Program-made: the position numbers and the translations under genes
The notes under the pieces: model-generated
Told to the model about the DNA's origin: nothing
Seen by the model: only the letters and a program-made list of their open reading frames with translations
The model's database searches: none
Assembly (NCBI GenBank): GCA_009760855.2
Contig: WPIO01000063.1
Coordinates: 34,501-98,500, forward strand
Direction of reading: 5' to 3'
Source: Cristatella mucedo
Lineage: Eukaryota > Bryozoa > Phylactolaemata > Cristatellidae
DNA length: 64,000 bases
Shown: positions 1-11,040 of the stretch, piece by piece
Position numbering within the stretch: position 1 is the stretch's first letter
Layout: each line of letters opens with the position of its first letter

Positions 1-2
1 GG

Positions 3-3000
3 CAAGCCAAAATGAAAGGCGAGTTCAAGCCTCTCCTAGCGCACGTCGCACTTAGCAAGGCTACAGACAAATTCTTCGAGGTGCGTTGACAGCTCGGGAG
101 AGACAGCTGCAAATTCAATACGCAATGGCATTAACTTCCGACCTTGACTGTGCCTATGCTGTAGGCGGACAAGCTTCTTGGGCCGAAGTATTTTGTAGCC
201 ACTCTACATAGAACAATGATACAGTCAACTCCGCGAATAATAATATTGGATATTGGGATACTCCGCTTATAAGAATAGCTATTCCGCGTTCCAGATTTAC
301 TCTACCTATAGTCTCACTCCCCATAATAATAATAATGCACTTGATAAAGCGCCCTCAGAGAACTAAATCTCTTTCTAGGCGCTTTACATTTGCTTCAAAG
401 GGAAGCGCGATTGAATGGTGAGTATTAATATGCTTTATAAACAAGATGAATAACATGGTTAGGGGTGAAATGCACAGGGTCAGCATGCAAGTGTTGTTAG
501 TGGCAGCATGCACAGTGTCAGCAGGCATGAGCGCATACGCTAATACAGTCGATTCGCTTAGAAGAATAGGCTCAGGCCGGCAAACGGCCATTCTTATACA
601 CGGAGTATTTCCATATGCGGAGCGAGACTATAGCTAGAGTAAATCTGGGGCGCACAGCAGCTATTCTTACAAGCAATGTTCCTATATCCGATATTCTTAT
701 ACGAGGAGTCCACTGTACTTCACCTGCAAGAATGACCATTCGCCGGCCCGAGCGAATTCGTATAAGGGGAGTTGACTGTATTACATGAGACTGAAAGCCT
801 GCTTATTTACTGTCTCTATCTGCAGGCACTCCGCAACGCCGACATAGCAAACGATTCCGACACGACAATAACCAAATCTGAGTTCAGTTCGGTCTTTAAT
901 AATTTAAAGAAAACAGTAAGCTATTCCAGGATTTTCAATTCCAAGTGCTTAGCGCACGACAGAGTGCCTTATTGAAGTGCTGCCTCACAGCGATGAATCT
1001 CTTTCGTTTTTCATTCCTAGGATGACAAGGTGCCGGGCAAGTTCACAGCAACGGACGCCATCTTGCTCTATGGCGAAGACTACGACGTCGACAAGATCTT
1101 CAAGTTACTAGACTTGGACGGCGACGGGGTGGTGAGCCAATGCATTTTGTGATCCGAGATGACTAAATTATTTTTTACTCTGAAAAGATACTAAAACAGG
1201 AGGCTTTTTTTTAGGAAGTATAAGTTAAATGTGCAGATGTCGCAAAATTTAAAAGTAGCATACTACTGAAAATAATAGTAATACATTTGTATAGCACCCT
1301 CAGAACTCAATCGCTTTCTAGGCACTTTACAGATTCTGTATAGAAAGCATTACCACATGATTGGTGGTAAGCAGCACGCACAGTGTAAGTAAGTCCCAGC
1401 TCACGAAGAAGGCATCACAAAGACCCACTAAACGCTGTAATAAACAAGTGCGTTTTAAGCTTCTTTTTAAAGGTCGTCATGTCATGGAACGTTGTGACCT
1501 GCTTCGGTACTGAGTTCCAGGCTTTGGAAGAATAGGAACTAAAGGCACGTTGGAATATGACACCTAGATTTCATGCAGATTTAACGCGACACATGCTGGC
1601 AGAGCCGATTGCGAGCATCAACCTTTTCAACTTCTGAATCACACTTGGTTTGCCCATAGCTAGTAATTTGGTTTTATCATCATCCAATTTAAGAAATTTT
1701 GCTGCCTTCCATGTGCAGATTTCATCAATACGTGCATCGAGGGTTTATAGAGAATTCGACGTTCTCGAGGGCTCGGTTTTTTCTCTACTCCCAGCGTTTC
1801 AGGTGAAAGCACCATGCAGTGAGCGGAACATTGCAGCCAATTTGTTGGTTGAAGATTCTCATACGATGTTCACTTAAAGTTCTGGCCGTTATAATGAGGC
1901 ATTTAAGATGGCTTTTCTCGGCTCACCAACAGCAGGTGCTCATGAATCCTAGCTAAAGCCTAGGAATTCTAGACAATAGCCTGGTATGGGCCTACCAAAA
2001 TGGTACAGCTGGTTCCACGTCCGTTCGCACCAGTAAGTATCAAGAGTCCTCGTAGGTAAGACCTCTGCCTCTTCTGTGTAAGCCTCAGCACACCACACTT
2101 CTCCATTATGTATTTCACCATAACGTCATATCTAAACGGTCCGTTGCAAAGTAGTGCCGCCGCTCTGGACAGGTACTTCTGCTCAAATACAACCGTAACA
2201 GTAATAACTGCTCGGCCTCATCGACATGTGAACGATGGTACAAGCCTAAACGAAAAAATGTGACTGCAAAATTAATGAAGTAGCTGTTTTACCTTTTTCA
2301 TTTGTATAGCCGCATAATTAAGGATTGCCTAGATTCAGGACTAGAAAATTATTCAGGACTAGAAAATTAAGAGAAGCAGCCACGACGCACTCATTCAGGT
2401 ACTCAAACAAATTTCGTCAGGTACATCCTCAAACACACTCCCGGCTTTTCTTGTTATGAATTTGACAGCATTTGATATTTGACGATTGGGCTCTGATCCT
2501 CCTTTGGGGCATTAGCATTTCTGAGTTGCTGACATTAGCACTTCGATGGCTGGAACCCTTCTCGAATGGAGTGGCGATAAAACCAACTTTAATAGTCATT
2601 GAAGCACCTGGTAAAGTCGAGAAGCTGGAAAGCCTAGCCCTCAAAACGGACTCGGTTTGCATAATCAACTAATGATATTTGCATGGTACCCTTTGCATGT
2701 CACCTCTAGCCATATTATGCTGGTTGACATTGAGGTAGCGTGCTACTATTAACCGTTCGATCATGCTTCCTTTGCAGCAAATGTAACATGCATAGAAAGG
2801 AAAAGTTCTCTGGCACTGAATAAATGCATTATTATTACTATTATTACTATTTTAATCTCGTAACTCAGTAGTCTTTGGACGTACTCATCATGTTCAAACA
2901 TTACCTATGGCTGGATGACAGCATGAGCGGCAAAGTCAAGTCTACCCACTAAAGTCAGCAACTCGGTATCTTTCTTGACAGCAACTATGAGTTTTCGCTT

Positions 3001-3162
3001 CTGTGCTTATGCGTGCTGACACTGTGAATGCTGCCACTAACCACATTCCAAGCTGACCCTGTGCATGTCTCCCCTAACCATGCTATTCATTTCGTTTGTT
3101 TATCAAGCATGATATTACTCACTATTCAATGACATTTCCCATTGCAGCAAATGTAAAGCGCC

Positions 3163-3229
<67 letters not shown>

Positions 3230-6081
3230 TTCTCTGAGGGCGCTTTATCAAGTGCATTATTATCATCATTATTATAATTATTTGTCAGCGATCTGTAAAC
3301 CAACCGCATAGAGGAGGTTGCGGTTCCCCTAGATCGCTAATATGCCCATGGCCCATTATTGTTATCGTTATGCATGACACTACACATATTCGAAATGACC
3401 TAGATCATCGTGATATCGCGATGCAAGGCTTGTCTGTCACGAATGTCTCGTTGGCCAAAATGCACAACTTCTAGCCGACCTGCACGGTCTCCCCATAAAG
3501 CAGCTTGTGGAACTCAAGGCTCTGTCACTCAGTTTGTGTTCCCTTCATTCTGCTGTCTCAGATAAGCCATCAAAAATACTTCCTACTCATCTTTCCCATC
3601 GCGAAATCCTTTGATGCTTGTCGTTGGCTGTGCCTCTAACGATTTTCAAATAGCTTTGAGATACCGCCTTAAGTTCGTGTTCTCCCACAGCCTTTAAATC
3701 GTTACCGACTGAAATTTTGACGTCACCTAATTTGGTTACGACAAAACAAATTAAGACCCCCATGCTCCTTTTAGAATTTGCTCCGTTCGTGTGAACTATT
3801 ATGTGTGTGATCGTGCGTGCTGAAATCGTCCGTGCTATTACTAACGGGTTGACATGCTTCCTTTCTAGCAAATGTAAAGCTGCTCACAGTATCCTCTACG
3901 GCCCTGTGTACGTATATATCGTATTCTTAAAATATTTGGAAAAGTCAAAATGCCTTGTACATCTGGCTCTCATTCAAATTCTGCCTGTAATTGCCTGATA
4001 AGTCGATCCAAAGCACCTGTGTGCGACTAACAACTCCACTCCTCGGTTTGCACTAATTTGAGTACAGGTGGTTCTTCCGGCCTACGTAATGAGGTGCTTG
4101 CAGTTCGCTCAAAACTTAGTGCTTAGGCTTGCCGGTCTCGAACGTCGCAGTTGCCACATCACACCACTTCTCATCGATCAGGACTGGCTTCGCATCAACA
4201 GCAGACTGACTTAGAGATTCCGTCACTAATGGTTAGGGTCTTCATTCTGGTGCACAGCATTTCTAATCCGAATATAAATTCCAATCAGATTTTCATGCGA
4301 AAATCGTGTAGCTGCGCCTCCAGCACATCTCAAAGCCTTCGAAAGTCATACTTGTTATTGAGATGCACCCTAAGCCTGGGGTTCGCTCCCGATTGACGTC
4401 ACGACATTCCCTGAGGTGACATTTAAAAAGAAGCTAAAATGCACGATTTCCTCACTGCATTTGTTCCGTCCTAGCAAATTGTTCTTTGTGTGTTTATTCG
4501 TGCTGACGCTACACATGCTATGGCATAACAATGTCTTATTATTACTACTATCGTCAGTTTTAAGTAGGTGTGCACATGCATTTTAGGTATTTTGTGAGCA
4601 GTGCATAAACCAGTAACGACTGCAGAAGAGAGACACTGCCGCAGTAAATCCCCGATGAACACAAGAAGGTGACCGGATATTGGCCACTGGCTTCTCTTTT
4701 GTCTTCAGATTAGTTACGCTGAGCTTTCAGCAATGCTGGATAAAAGTCTGAGCTGGAACAAGCGGTTTCTCGGCTATGCTCGTCGCGACATTAACACACT
4801 GACCGAATTTGGGAAGATCTTGTTTGCAGCGCTGCAGATGCAGTCGATGAAACTTTACATGACGGTATGAATTGACTGCCTGCTCTGCCGGAGCTGAGCG
4901 CTAAAGAAAACGATGCGTCCAATGTGTCGCACGATTTTTCAGGGCAAAGATCTCGACCGCACAGTAGGGCTTAACACAGACTACGTCGGCACTATGGACT
5001 TCACCGTGGACGAAGCTGATATCGAGTTTCTTACGCAGGTACGAACCTATTTCTGCTGGCTCACTGGTAGTTTCGTTAATAATATGGAATTGCTGTGGCA
5101 GTATTAAGCAATTTCGGCTATTGTGCCACTCGATTGCATGCGTCGATTTTATGGATTTGCTGAGACAGTGATAGCGTTTGGTCTGAATTCTATTGTGATA
5201 AAGGCCCGTGATATCCACCGGCAAAAATATTAGAACCCTGAATCGTAAACTAGGGGTAAGACACTTGACACACGACGACCCTGACACTTTCACAACGTTG
5301 TGGGTTCGAGTCATGTCATAGGGGCACTATTGATCGCCCATTGCGAGTGAGAGTGATTGCCTCTAAGACTCTTTTGTCGGATATAAGCCGTTAATATGGC
5401 CTAGGACTCTAGTTTTTTACTGTATAACTTCTGCTTACAATTTCAAATCTTTTATTTTGAATCTACCTTCTATTGCTCTCAGTTCATTTATATGCAAAAT
5501 CGAGAAGGCTTCAGCAACTTTAAATTTAATTTGACTCTTACCTTCGATTAGCACAGATTTCGAGGCTGTACGGCTGAATAATTTCTCTGCATTCGGCAGC
5601 TCATTTCTGCAACGTATCTCGAAGTTGAAGAGTTCTGCTTTTAGCATTACCTTTTGTCCACGTTCGGCTTATTTGTGCAATAGCGTTTATTCACCCGAGC
5701 GCTTCTCCTTCTCGTGCTAATAATATTACTGATGCTAATAATAGTCTCGATTCCTCGATATTCTATTTCTCCGAGTCTAACAGTGGTAGCTGGCACTTGC
5801 TCGAGTTGGGCTCGTCGCGCTAAGTAAGTGCATCTAGTACCCTGGTGTGCTTAAAGTAACTATGGCTAACGGCGCTTCCTGTATTGCTAGTATCCATGCT
5901 GGATAGAAGTCCACGAAGCCAGTTCTTGGTTAGCATTTGAGTCAGGGATAAGTCGGTGAGTAGCTTCGCCCTTACGTGCTTACTTTGTTCTTGTTTGCAG
6001 CAAGGTTACGAAACTACGAAAGCATTCCTGCTTAACTATGCTCGATCGCACAGCCTGGAAAAGCGCCAGGCGCACACATAG
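3..6081 (+). CDS. EF-hand calcium-binding protein gene, 3' five exons (5' end outside window)
   Basis: Five exons join in one frame: 3-80, 1021-1131, 4709-4864, 4943-5038 and 6001-6081 (stop TAG). All four introns are phase 0 with GT-AG ends (donors gtgcgt, gtgagc, gtatga, gtacga; acceptors ctag, tcag, tcag, gcag). They encode 173 residues of a C-terminal part. Residues 60-71 form a canonical 12-residue EF-hand loop, DLDGDGVISYAE, with Asp at 1, 3 and 5, Gly at 6, Ile at 8 and Glu at 12. The intron between exons 2 and 3 splits this loop between Val7 and Ile8. A second, degenerate loop (NTDYVGTMDFTV) lies in exon 4. The protein ends LEKRQAHT. No signal peptide or membrane segment is visible in this part. 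I do not recognise the family beyond EF-hand; calcium binding is inferred from the loop. The 3.6-kb second intron is filled with LINE pieces, and the fourth holds a SINE. Confidence 0.82.
330..545 (-). mobile_element. LINE 3' tail fragment (family 1)
   Basis: This is an antisense copy of the commonest repeat in the window. Read on the minus strand it runs from the 3' UTR (tgcatgtcacccctaacc), through the block with the core tttgctgcaaatgtaaagcg, to a terminal (ATT)n run. The complete order ORF2-UTR-tail is seen in the copy at 38221-39450, which identifies this block as the 3' end of a non-LTR retrotransposon. It lies in an intron of the EF-hand gene. Confidence 0.8.
1270..1880 (-). mobile_element. 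LINE fragment with internal deletion (family 1)
   Basis: The left end is the antisense 3' tail (aataatagtaatac, then the block with tctttctaggcactttac). It is followed by antisense UTR and then by ORF2 sequence that reads on the minus strand as MGKPSVIQKLKRL, matching MGKPSVIEKLN in the copy at 38221-39450. The middle of ORF2 is missing. The copy at 19744-20410 has a similar layout, so a deleted master may have been mobilised. It lies in the second intron of the EF-hand gene. Confidence 0.7.
2690..2860 (+). mobile_element. LINE 3' tail fragment (family 1)
   Basis: Sense-strand tail: a diverged UTR (gcatgtcacctctagcc), then tttgcagcaaatgtaaca, then a run of TTA/TTAC repeats. It is truncated at the 5' side so that only the tail remains, and lies in the second intron of the EF-hand gene. 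Confidence 0.75.
2890..3290 (+). mobile_element. LINE 3' tail fragment carrying a (GA)n expansion (family 1)
   Basis: Sense-strand UTR (cttatgcgtgctgacac, gtgcatgtctcccctaacc) and tail (tgcagcaaatgtaaagcg) ending in ATT-rich repeats. The purine-rich part that other copies show as tagaaagagattgagttc is replaced by about 30 GA dinucleotides before gggagttctctg. It lies in the second intron of the EF-hand gene. Confidence 0.8.
3165..3225. repeat. (GA)n microsatellite inside a LINE tail
   Basis: Uninterrupted GA dinucleotides for about 61 bases, flanked on both sides by LINE tail sequence. The tract is a growth of the element's own GA-rich segment. It generates the Ser/Leu and Arg/Glu open frames seen here on both strands, which are not genes. 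Confidence 0.95.
4085..4560 (+). mobile_element. LINE ORF2 C-terminus plus 3' end (family 1)
   Basis: The left part reads as the decayed C-terminus of ORF2 (RRSCHITPLL, the same peptide as CHITPLLADL in the copy at 38812-39000). It is followed by frame-broken sequence and the UTR (attcgtgctgacgct), ending in a TTATTATTACTACTA run. It ends about 150 bases before exon 3 of the EF-hand gene. Confidence 0.65.
5250..5400 (+). mobile_element. tRNA-derived SINE copy
   Basis: The head has an RNA polymerase III B-box-like stretch (gtgggttcgagtc). It is followed by a body (gatcgcccattgcgagtg, then gattgcctctaagactctt) shared, with divergence, by copies at 54195, 57465, 59300 and 42930. It lies in the last intron of the EF-hand gene. 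The ends are approximate. Confidence 0.6.
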
Positions 6082-7079
6082 AGGACCCAGTCTCCGAGGT
6101 CGTGTACTCACCGTGAAAAGAACAAGGCCGCATCCTTTTCGCTGACAGCAAAAATTGCGCTACAATGCATTACTTTGAGCGATTAAACAGTAGCCAGACA
6201 CCTGCTTATCTCGATTCCTGTTCGTTGTCAGCAGCAAAAAAAGTCGTTCGACGAAGAAGGTATTTACAGTGTTTCGTGGCTGTAGTGCCGGCCAAGCACA
6301 GCCAAGTCTTCAAGACAAAACACACGTGACGAGGCAATTCGTCCAAATCTCTGGTGCCGCTGTCCGACGGTTTTTTGCGAAATAAGCGATCGAAGCCTGG
6401 GGTTCAGCTAGCTTGCTTGCGTTTGTCTAGCCAGGCGACAATCGAGCGCCGCGGCAAAAACCACCCAGAGAAAATGTCGCGAAAAAAACCAATTCGTCCT
6501 TGTGAATTACCTCCCTTGTGGCGAAGGAGTGCTGAAGTGAGAGGCCGAGGCCGAAGGCTGGCAGAGGCACACTAACGTGCTCCTTTTGGAGATACTGCAC
6601 CACGTGAAGACTCTGCTACTGAAGTCGTGCCTTCGGAGGAGCCGTAACCTTGCTCTTTTTTGCTATGCCTACATCTCTTCATCTCAGTTACTTCATCACC
6701 AAACGCACTATTTTCATAGCTTGGTGTTGGTGCGCAAGAATTTTGTGTGCAATCAAATGTATGATCATGATAATTAGATGTTTTGTAACCTCTAATGCGT
6801 CATATTTTCTCTTATTGTGTCTAATATATTTGGTAATTCGAGTGTAACGGTGACTAAAGCAGTGTTATTTCATGTCCAGAGGGCTCTAATAATTTTGAAA
6901 ACCACATTTAGAGGGTTCTAAACAGGTCTTCTATGCTCTAACCACGAAAATTTTTGATTTATAAATAAAGGATCCTACTTCACGGAAATACACCTATCGC
7001 CGAAGAGCATGAAACCGATTAACCATGATAAACGAGGGATGACCATATACTGAGTCTTTGGGACAAGTGATTTGGGCCC
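6082..7079. other. 3' flank of the EF-hand gene, no gene recognised
   Basis: Begins just after the EF-hand stop codon. Short open frames occur on the plus strand, but none has recognisable motifs or splice support. An AATAAA motif lies at 6964-6969, about 880 bases past the stop; it is far for a polyadenylation signal but is the first clear one. The sequence becomes AT-rich from 6700 onward. Confidence 0.5.
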
Positions 7080-8170
7080 GCGAGATCAGATATCACTCAT
7101 ATACTGCCGGTACTCAGCTTGGTATTTGCTGTTTAAGCTGCTAGAATTTGCTGCAGCTACTAATGAGGTGAATGCTTGCCTTGCAGTAATCGATTCTGGA
7201 TGTTGGCCAATTTCTTTAATGACGTTAAAATGGAACCGCTACTCTTAGGACACCCCAAATGTGTGACTGGACTAGAAGACTTTGCTCTTCTAATCGGCGA
7301 TGCTTGTTCGCGACCATTTAGGAATTTAGGTGTCTTCTTTTATAGGTGCCTACATTTTAAAAGCTTCGTTAGGAAGACTGCTGTCACAGATAACCATCAA
7401 GTCCGATCTCTATCTAAGATGAGGAACTGTCTATCGCAGTGGCTTGCAAGCAATTTAACTGGCTTCCTGGTTCTGTCTCGGCTAGATTATTGCAATTCCT
7501 GTTTGACTGGGCTACCGAAAGAGCCACTGGGCCAGTGCAGCTTTTTATGGATAGGCTACCAGGCTACTTTACAAATCACAGCGGTTTGACCATTTGTCCT
7601 TAGCTGAAGGAGCATTAGGGATTTTCGGTCGATCAATGGATACGGATTAAAGTTCTTATGCTGACCCACAAGACCTGCCACGGCTTGGCGTCTTCGTACC
7701 TAACTGACCTGCTGCACCAGTTTCAGCTTCTTCGTAACCTCGAGTACTGCATGGACAATAAATTAGCCGTTGCATTCCCCTGCTCTAGGACCGTTGGCAG
7801 CTCAGGCTTTGGCTGTGCAGGTCCGAGACTGTGGAACTCGCTTCCACGATTCTTACGTCATCCACTGACAGCTGCCTTTCGCCCCTCTGCCGCTGGAGCG
7901 CCGGCGGCTGTTTAGGTAGTCTTCCGATTCTTCGTCAGGACAGTGCCCAATGCTCGTAGCCTCGTGAATCGTATTGCCTCGCAGGTTAGCGACGAGTCAG
8001 TGCTTAAAGTTCAAGAGCCGCCACAACAGACGATCGAACTGTGCGGAATTTCCTGGATTCTTTAAGGCAAACTCACCAGTTACTCTTACGACAATGTGTA
8101 AAGGCTCGATGGCATTTTCTGCAACCGTGCTGTAAGGGACCTACTGAATAAAGCAAAAAGGAGGAAACGA
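7080..8170 (+). mobile_element. Decayed LINE ORF2 C-terminal fragment (family 2)
   Basis: Two broken frames carry peptides typical of the end of CR1/jockey-type ORF2 proteins. These are LLGHPKCVTGLEDFALLIGD and SRLDYCNSCLTGLPKEPLG in the first part, and LTHKTCHGLASSYLTDLL and GPRLWNSLPRFLR in the second. Frameshifts and stops separate them. The sequence differs from family 1 and ends in a gaataaagc-like UTR near 8150. An antisense relative lies at 55240-55870. Confidence 0.7.
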
Positions 8171-8495
8171 TCAATACGATTTGCCTGCCGGCTCTCTATA
8201 ATCTAAGTAAAAATGATTGAGCTTAAATTACTCTGGCTTTGGAGCTCCTGGGTTCCTCACTGGATGCTGACACCATGACACTCCCGTCTCCATTTGAGTT
8301 TTAATGTGCCCGAAACGCTGCTAACTGTTAACCTGTCGCTTTAATAGTGCTAAGTAGACAATAATCATAAAAATGAGGAAGATGCAATTCCAGGGGAGCA
8401 GCCCAGGAAGATGCCTAGCTAATGCCTTTTTTACTTTCAGCCTCCCTCAATTCTCCTGTTCTCGGATGATCATCGAAGGTCATGATGCTGCTTAT

Positions 8496-9409
8496 GATCC
8501 TGCCTTGTACGATCCTGCCTGATACGATCCTGCCTTGTACGATCCTGCCCGGTGCGATCCTGCCTTGTACTATCCTGCCTTGTACGATCCTGCCTTGCTC
8601 GATCCTGCCTTGTACGATCCTGCCTTGTACTATCCTGCCTGGTACGATCCTGCCTGATACGATCCTGCCTTGTACGATCCTGCCCGGTGCGATCCTGCCT
8701 TGTACTATCCTGCCTTGTACGATCCTGCCTTGCTCGATCCTGCCTTGTACGATCCTGCCTTGTACTATCCTGCCTGGTACGATCCTGCCTTGTCCGATCC
8801 TGCCTGGTACGATCCTGCCTTGTACGATCCTGCCTTGTACGATCCTGCCTTGCTCGATCCTGCCTTGTACGATCCTGCCTTGTACTATCCTGCCTGGTAC
8901 GATCCTGCCTTGTCCGATCCTGCCTGGTACGATCCTGCCTTGTACGATCCTGCCCGGTGCGATCCTGCCTTGTACTATCCTGCCTTGTACGATCCTGCCT
9001 GGTACGATCCTGCCTTGTACGATCCTGCCCGGTGCGATCCTGCCTGGTACGATCCTGCCTTGTCCGATCCTGCCTGGTACGATGCGATCCTGCCCGGTGC
9101 GATCCTGCCTTGTACTATCCTGCCTTGTACGATCCTGCCTGGTACGATCCTGCCTTGTACGATCCTGCCCGGTGCGATCCTGCCTTGTACTATCCTGCCT
9201 TGTACGATCCTGCCTTGTACGATCCTGCCTAGTACGATCATGCGTAGTACGATTCTGCCCGGCACGATCCTGCCTGGTACGATCCTGCCTTGTACGATCC
9301 TGCCTTGTACGATCCTGCCTTGTACGATCCTGCCTAGTACGATCATGCATAGTACGACTCTGCCCGGTACGATCCTGCCTGGTACGATCCTGCCCGGTGC
9401 GATCCTGCC
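8496..9409. repeat. 15-bp minisatellite with higher-order structure, about 61 units
   Basis: Tandem array of the unit gatcctgccttgtac and point variants (ggtac, gatac, cggtgc, ttgctc, ttgtcc endings, or tatcc starts). The unit is a multiple of three and most variants lack stops, so several frames on both strands stay open for up to about 340 codons; they are by-products. The variant order repeats in blocks of nine units (135 bp) near 8511-8780, then about eight units (120 bp). Confidence 0.97.
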
Positions 9410-9719
9410 GACGCTGCCGCTCCACAAGCCAGACCTGCAAAGTCTTCTATTTGCATCTAGCCTGGAATTGTCACCATGCTCTCCTCGTGGGACAGCTTCC
9501 AAAAAACACAACGTAACCTGCAAAATTTCTGGCATGGCGACTTGTTTTGAAATGTAAAATAAGTAGCGAAGTTCGAAGATATTAGCAAGGCAAAATATAA
9601 GAGGCAGAAAATTACAAGGAAAGCAAAAACGAGAGAAAAAACAAGAAAACGTAAGGGGCAAATGGGTGATAAAAAACGACAGAAAAAGGATATAGATAGA
9701 GAGACAGAGCGAGAAAAAA

Positions 9720-9735
9720 AAAATATATATGTGTG

Positions 9736-9804
<69 letters not shown>

Positions 9805-9859
9805 CGAGGGAGAGAGAGAGAGATGAATAGATAGATAGATGAGAGAGAGAGAGAGAGAT

Positions 9860-9897
<38 letters not shown>

Positions 9898-9903
9898 AGA
9901 GAG
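9720..9903. repeat. Compound (TA)n/(GA)n microsatellite
   Basis: An AT run, a TA run, then long GA runs interrupted by gatagatagat. The open frames on the minus strand (Ser/Leu and Tyr/Ile rich) come only from this repeat. Confidence 0.95.
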
Positions 9904-10739
9904 CTGGAATGGACCAATGATAGGACAAAGTGGCTAAGAAATAAGGTATTACATAAATGGAAACACTCCGATCTCGTAAACTCTGGATTTTTGTTAATTT
10001 ATGTCTAGGGCATCGAGAAAAAAACACAGCCGTGAAGTGATGCTTGGAAAAGAGCATTGTTTGACAGTGGTCACGCGGATTTCATAGATGGAAGAAGAGT
10101 GCAGGAGGTATTCCGAGCGAAATAGTGCGGAAATTGAGGACGGCGTCTTTGCAGGAGAAGGTGAAACGCTGTCAGCTTAATATCCTGAGAAGAATGAGAT
10201 GAAGCAACAATGTGCATTCGATACAAAACTCGCCTCGTTTTAAGTTCAGAAATATGTTGCAAAGCAGCTGAGATAAGGCACTAACGGAGCGGCAGTAGGA
10301 GATATGCGAACCAAAGCGTACATCAAAAGAGGCTCTCAAAGGTTTGAAAATTAAAGGCACGCAAAGCAAAAGCAAATACGAGCACGATGTGAAGTCAAGC
10401 TGCCATGGATCTCTAGGTGTTCATGCAATTGACTACCTAGACTCGCTCGATGCCGATTGAGCTAGCGTTGCTTGCTTCTAGCATCGCTTGCTGTTCATGC
10501 GAATTTGAACTTGCATTTGAGCCTCAATCGAGCTTCAGCAGGTGAGTGGGTTCACCAAGCCACACGTGGAGTTACGTCAACTACCAGTGGTAGCATTCTG
10601 AGCGGCGGTAACTGTGGTGCGGCAATGTGAGACCGACCGAGATCCATTATTCCCTCAGCGACTGCTTAATTGGTAAATTCAAAATGCCTTGAATCGGATT
10701 TCGAACAGCTGCAAGCTGACACAAAGTAGCGATAAAATA
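9904..10739. other. Intergenic spacer, nothing recognised
   Basis: No splice-supported coding, no mobile-element motif and no tandem structure were found. It lies just left of the point where homology between the two large duplicated units begins. Confidence 0.5.
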
Positions 10740-10744
10740 AAGAC

Positions 10745-11040
10745 TATGCATCCTTATTACATCCGAGTCTTAAAATATGGTATATAGTCACACGCTGGCC
10801 AAGGGTATTGCCTGATTCTATAGCCAAAGGAATGAGGATTTGCATCAGTTTTCTGCCCATGCATGGTGTATATCGGTCAGCAGAGTCTGAGACGAGGTTT
10901 ACTTCTATCGGATTGATATTGAGTAGAGAATTGTTGTCTTCCATACATCTTCTGACATGAATGCCCCATTTGCTTTGAGCTAGCAGTTGGTTTTTAGAGA
11001 ACGTTGGATATATCAACGAATGCCTTTCGGACAGTTACGA
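10745..11040 (-). other. Duplicated patch with possible relic coding on the minus strand
   Basis: This patch and 29625-29960 align over about 300 bases, including nearly matching stretches such as tatagccaaaggaatgagg against aatagccaaaagcaggacg. On the minus strand both show related peptides (FGYRIRQYPWPACDYI here, FGYCIQ then SLSPASDYRA there), each interrupted by stops. It may be the remains of a gene caught in the duplication. I do not recognise the family. Confidence 0.3.

Noticed and set aside
6354-6640. Possible short gene (frame with MSRKKPIRPCELPPLWRR; another ending TEVVPSEEP)
   Set aside because: The two frames are not joined by plausible splice sites and no family is recognised.
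8496-9409. Possible CRISPR array
   Set aside because: Units are contiguous 15-mers without spacers, and the genome is eukaryotic. The same holds for 60214-60657.
8415-10057. Long open frames (226 to 360 codons) on both strands
   Set aside because: They are made by the 15-bp minisatellite and the TA/GA microsatellite; a stop-free unit of five codons keeps frames open in several directions.
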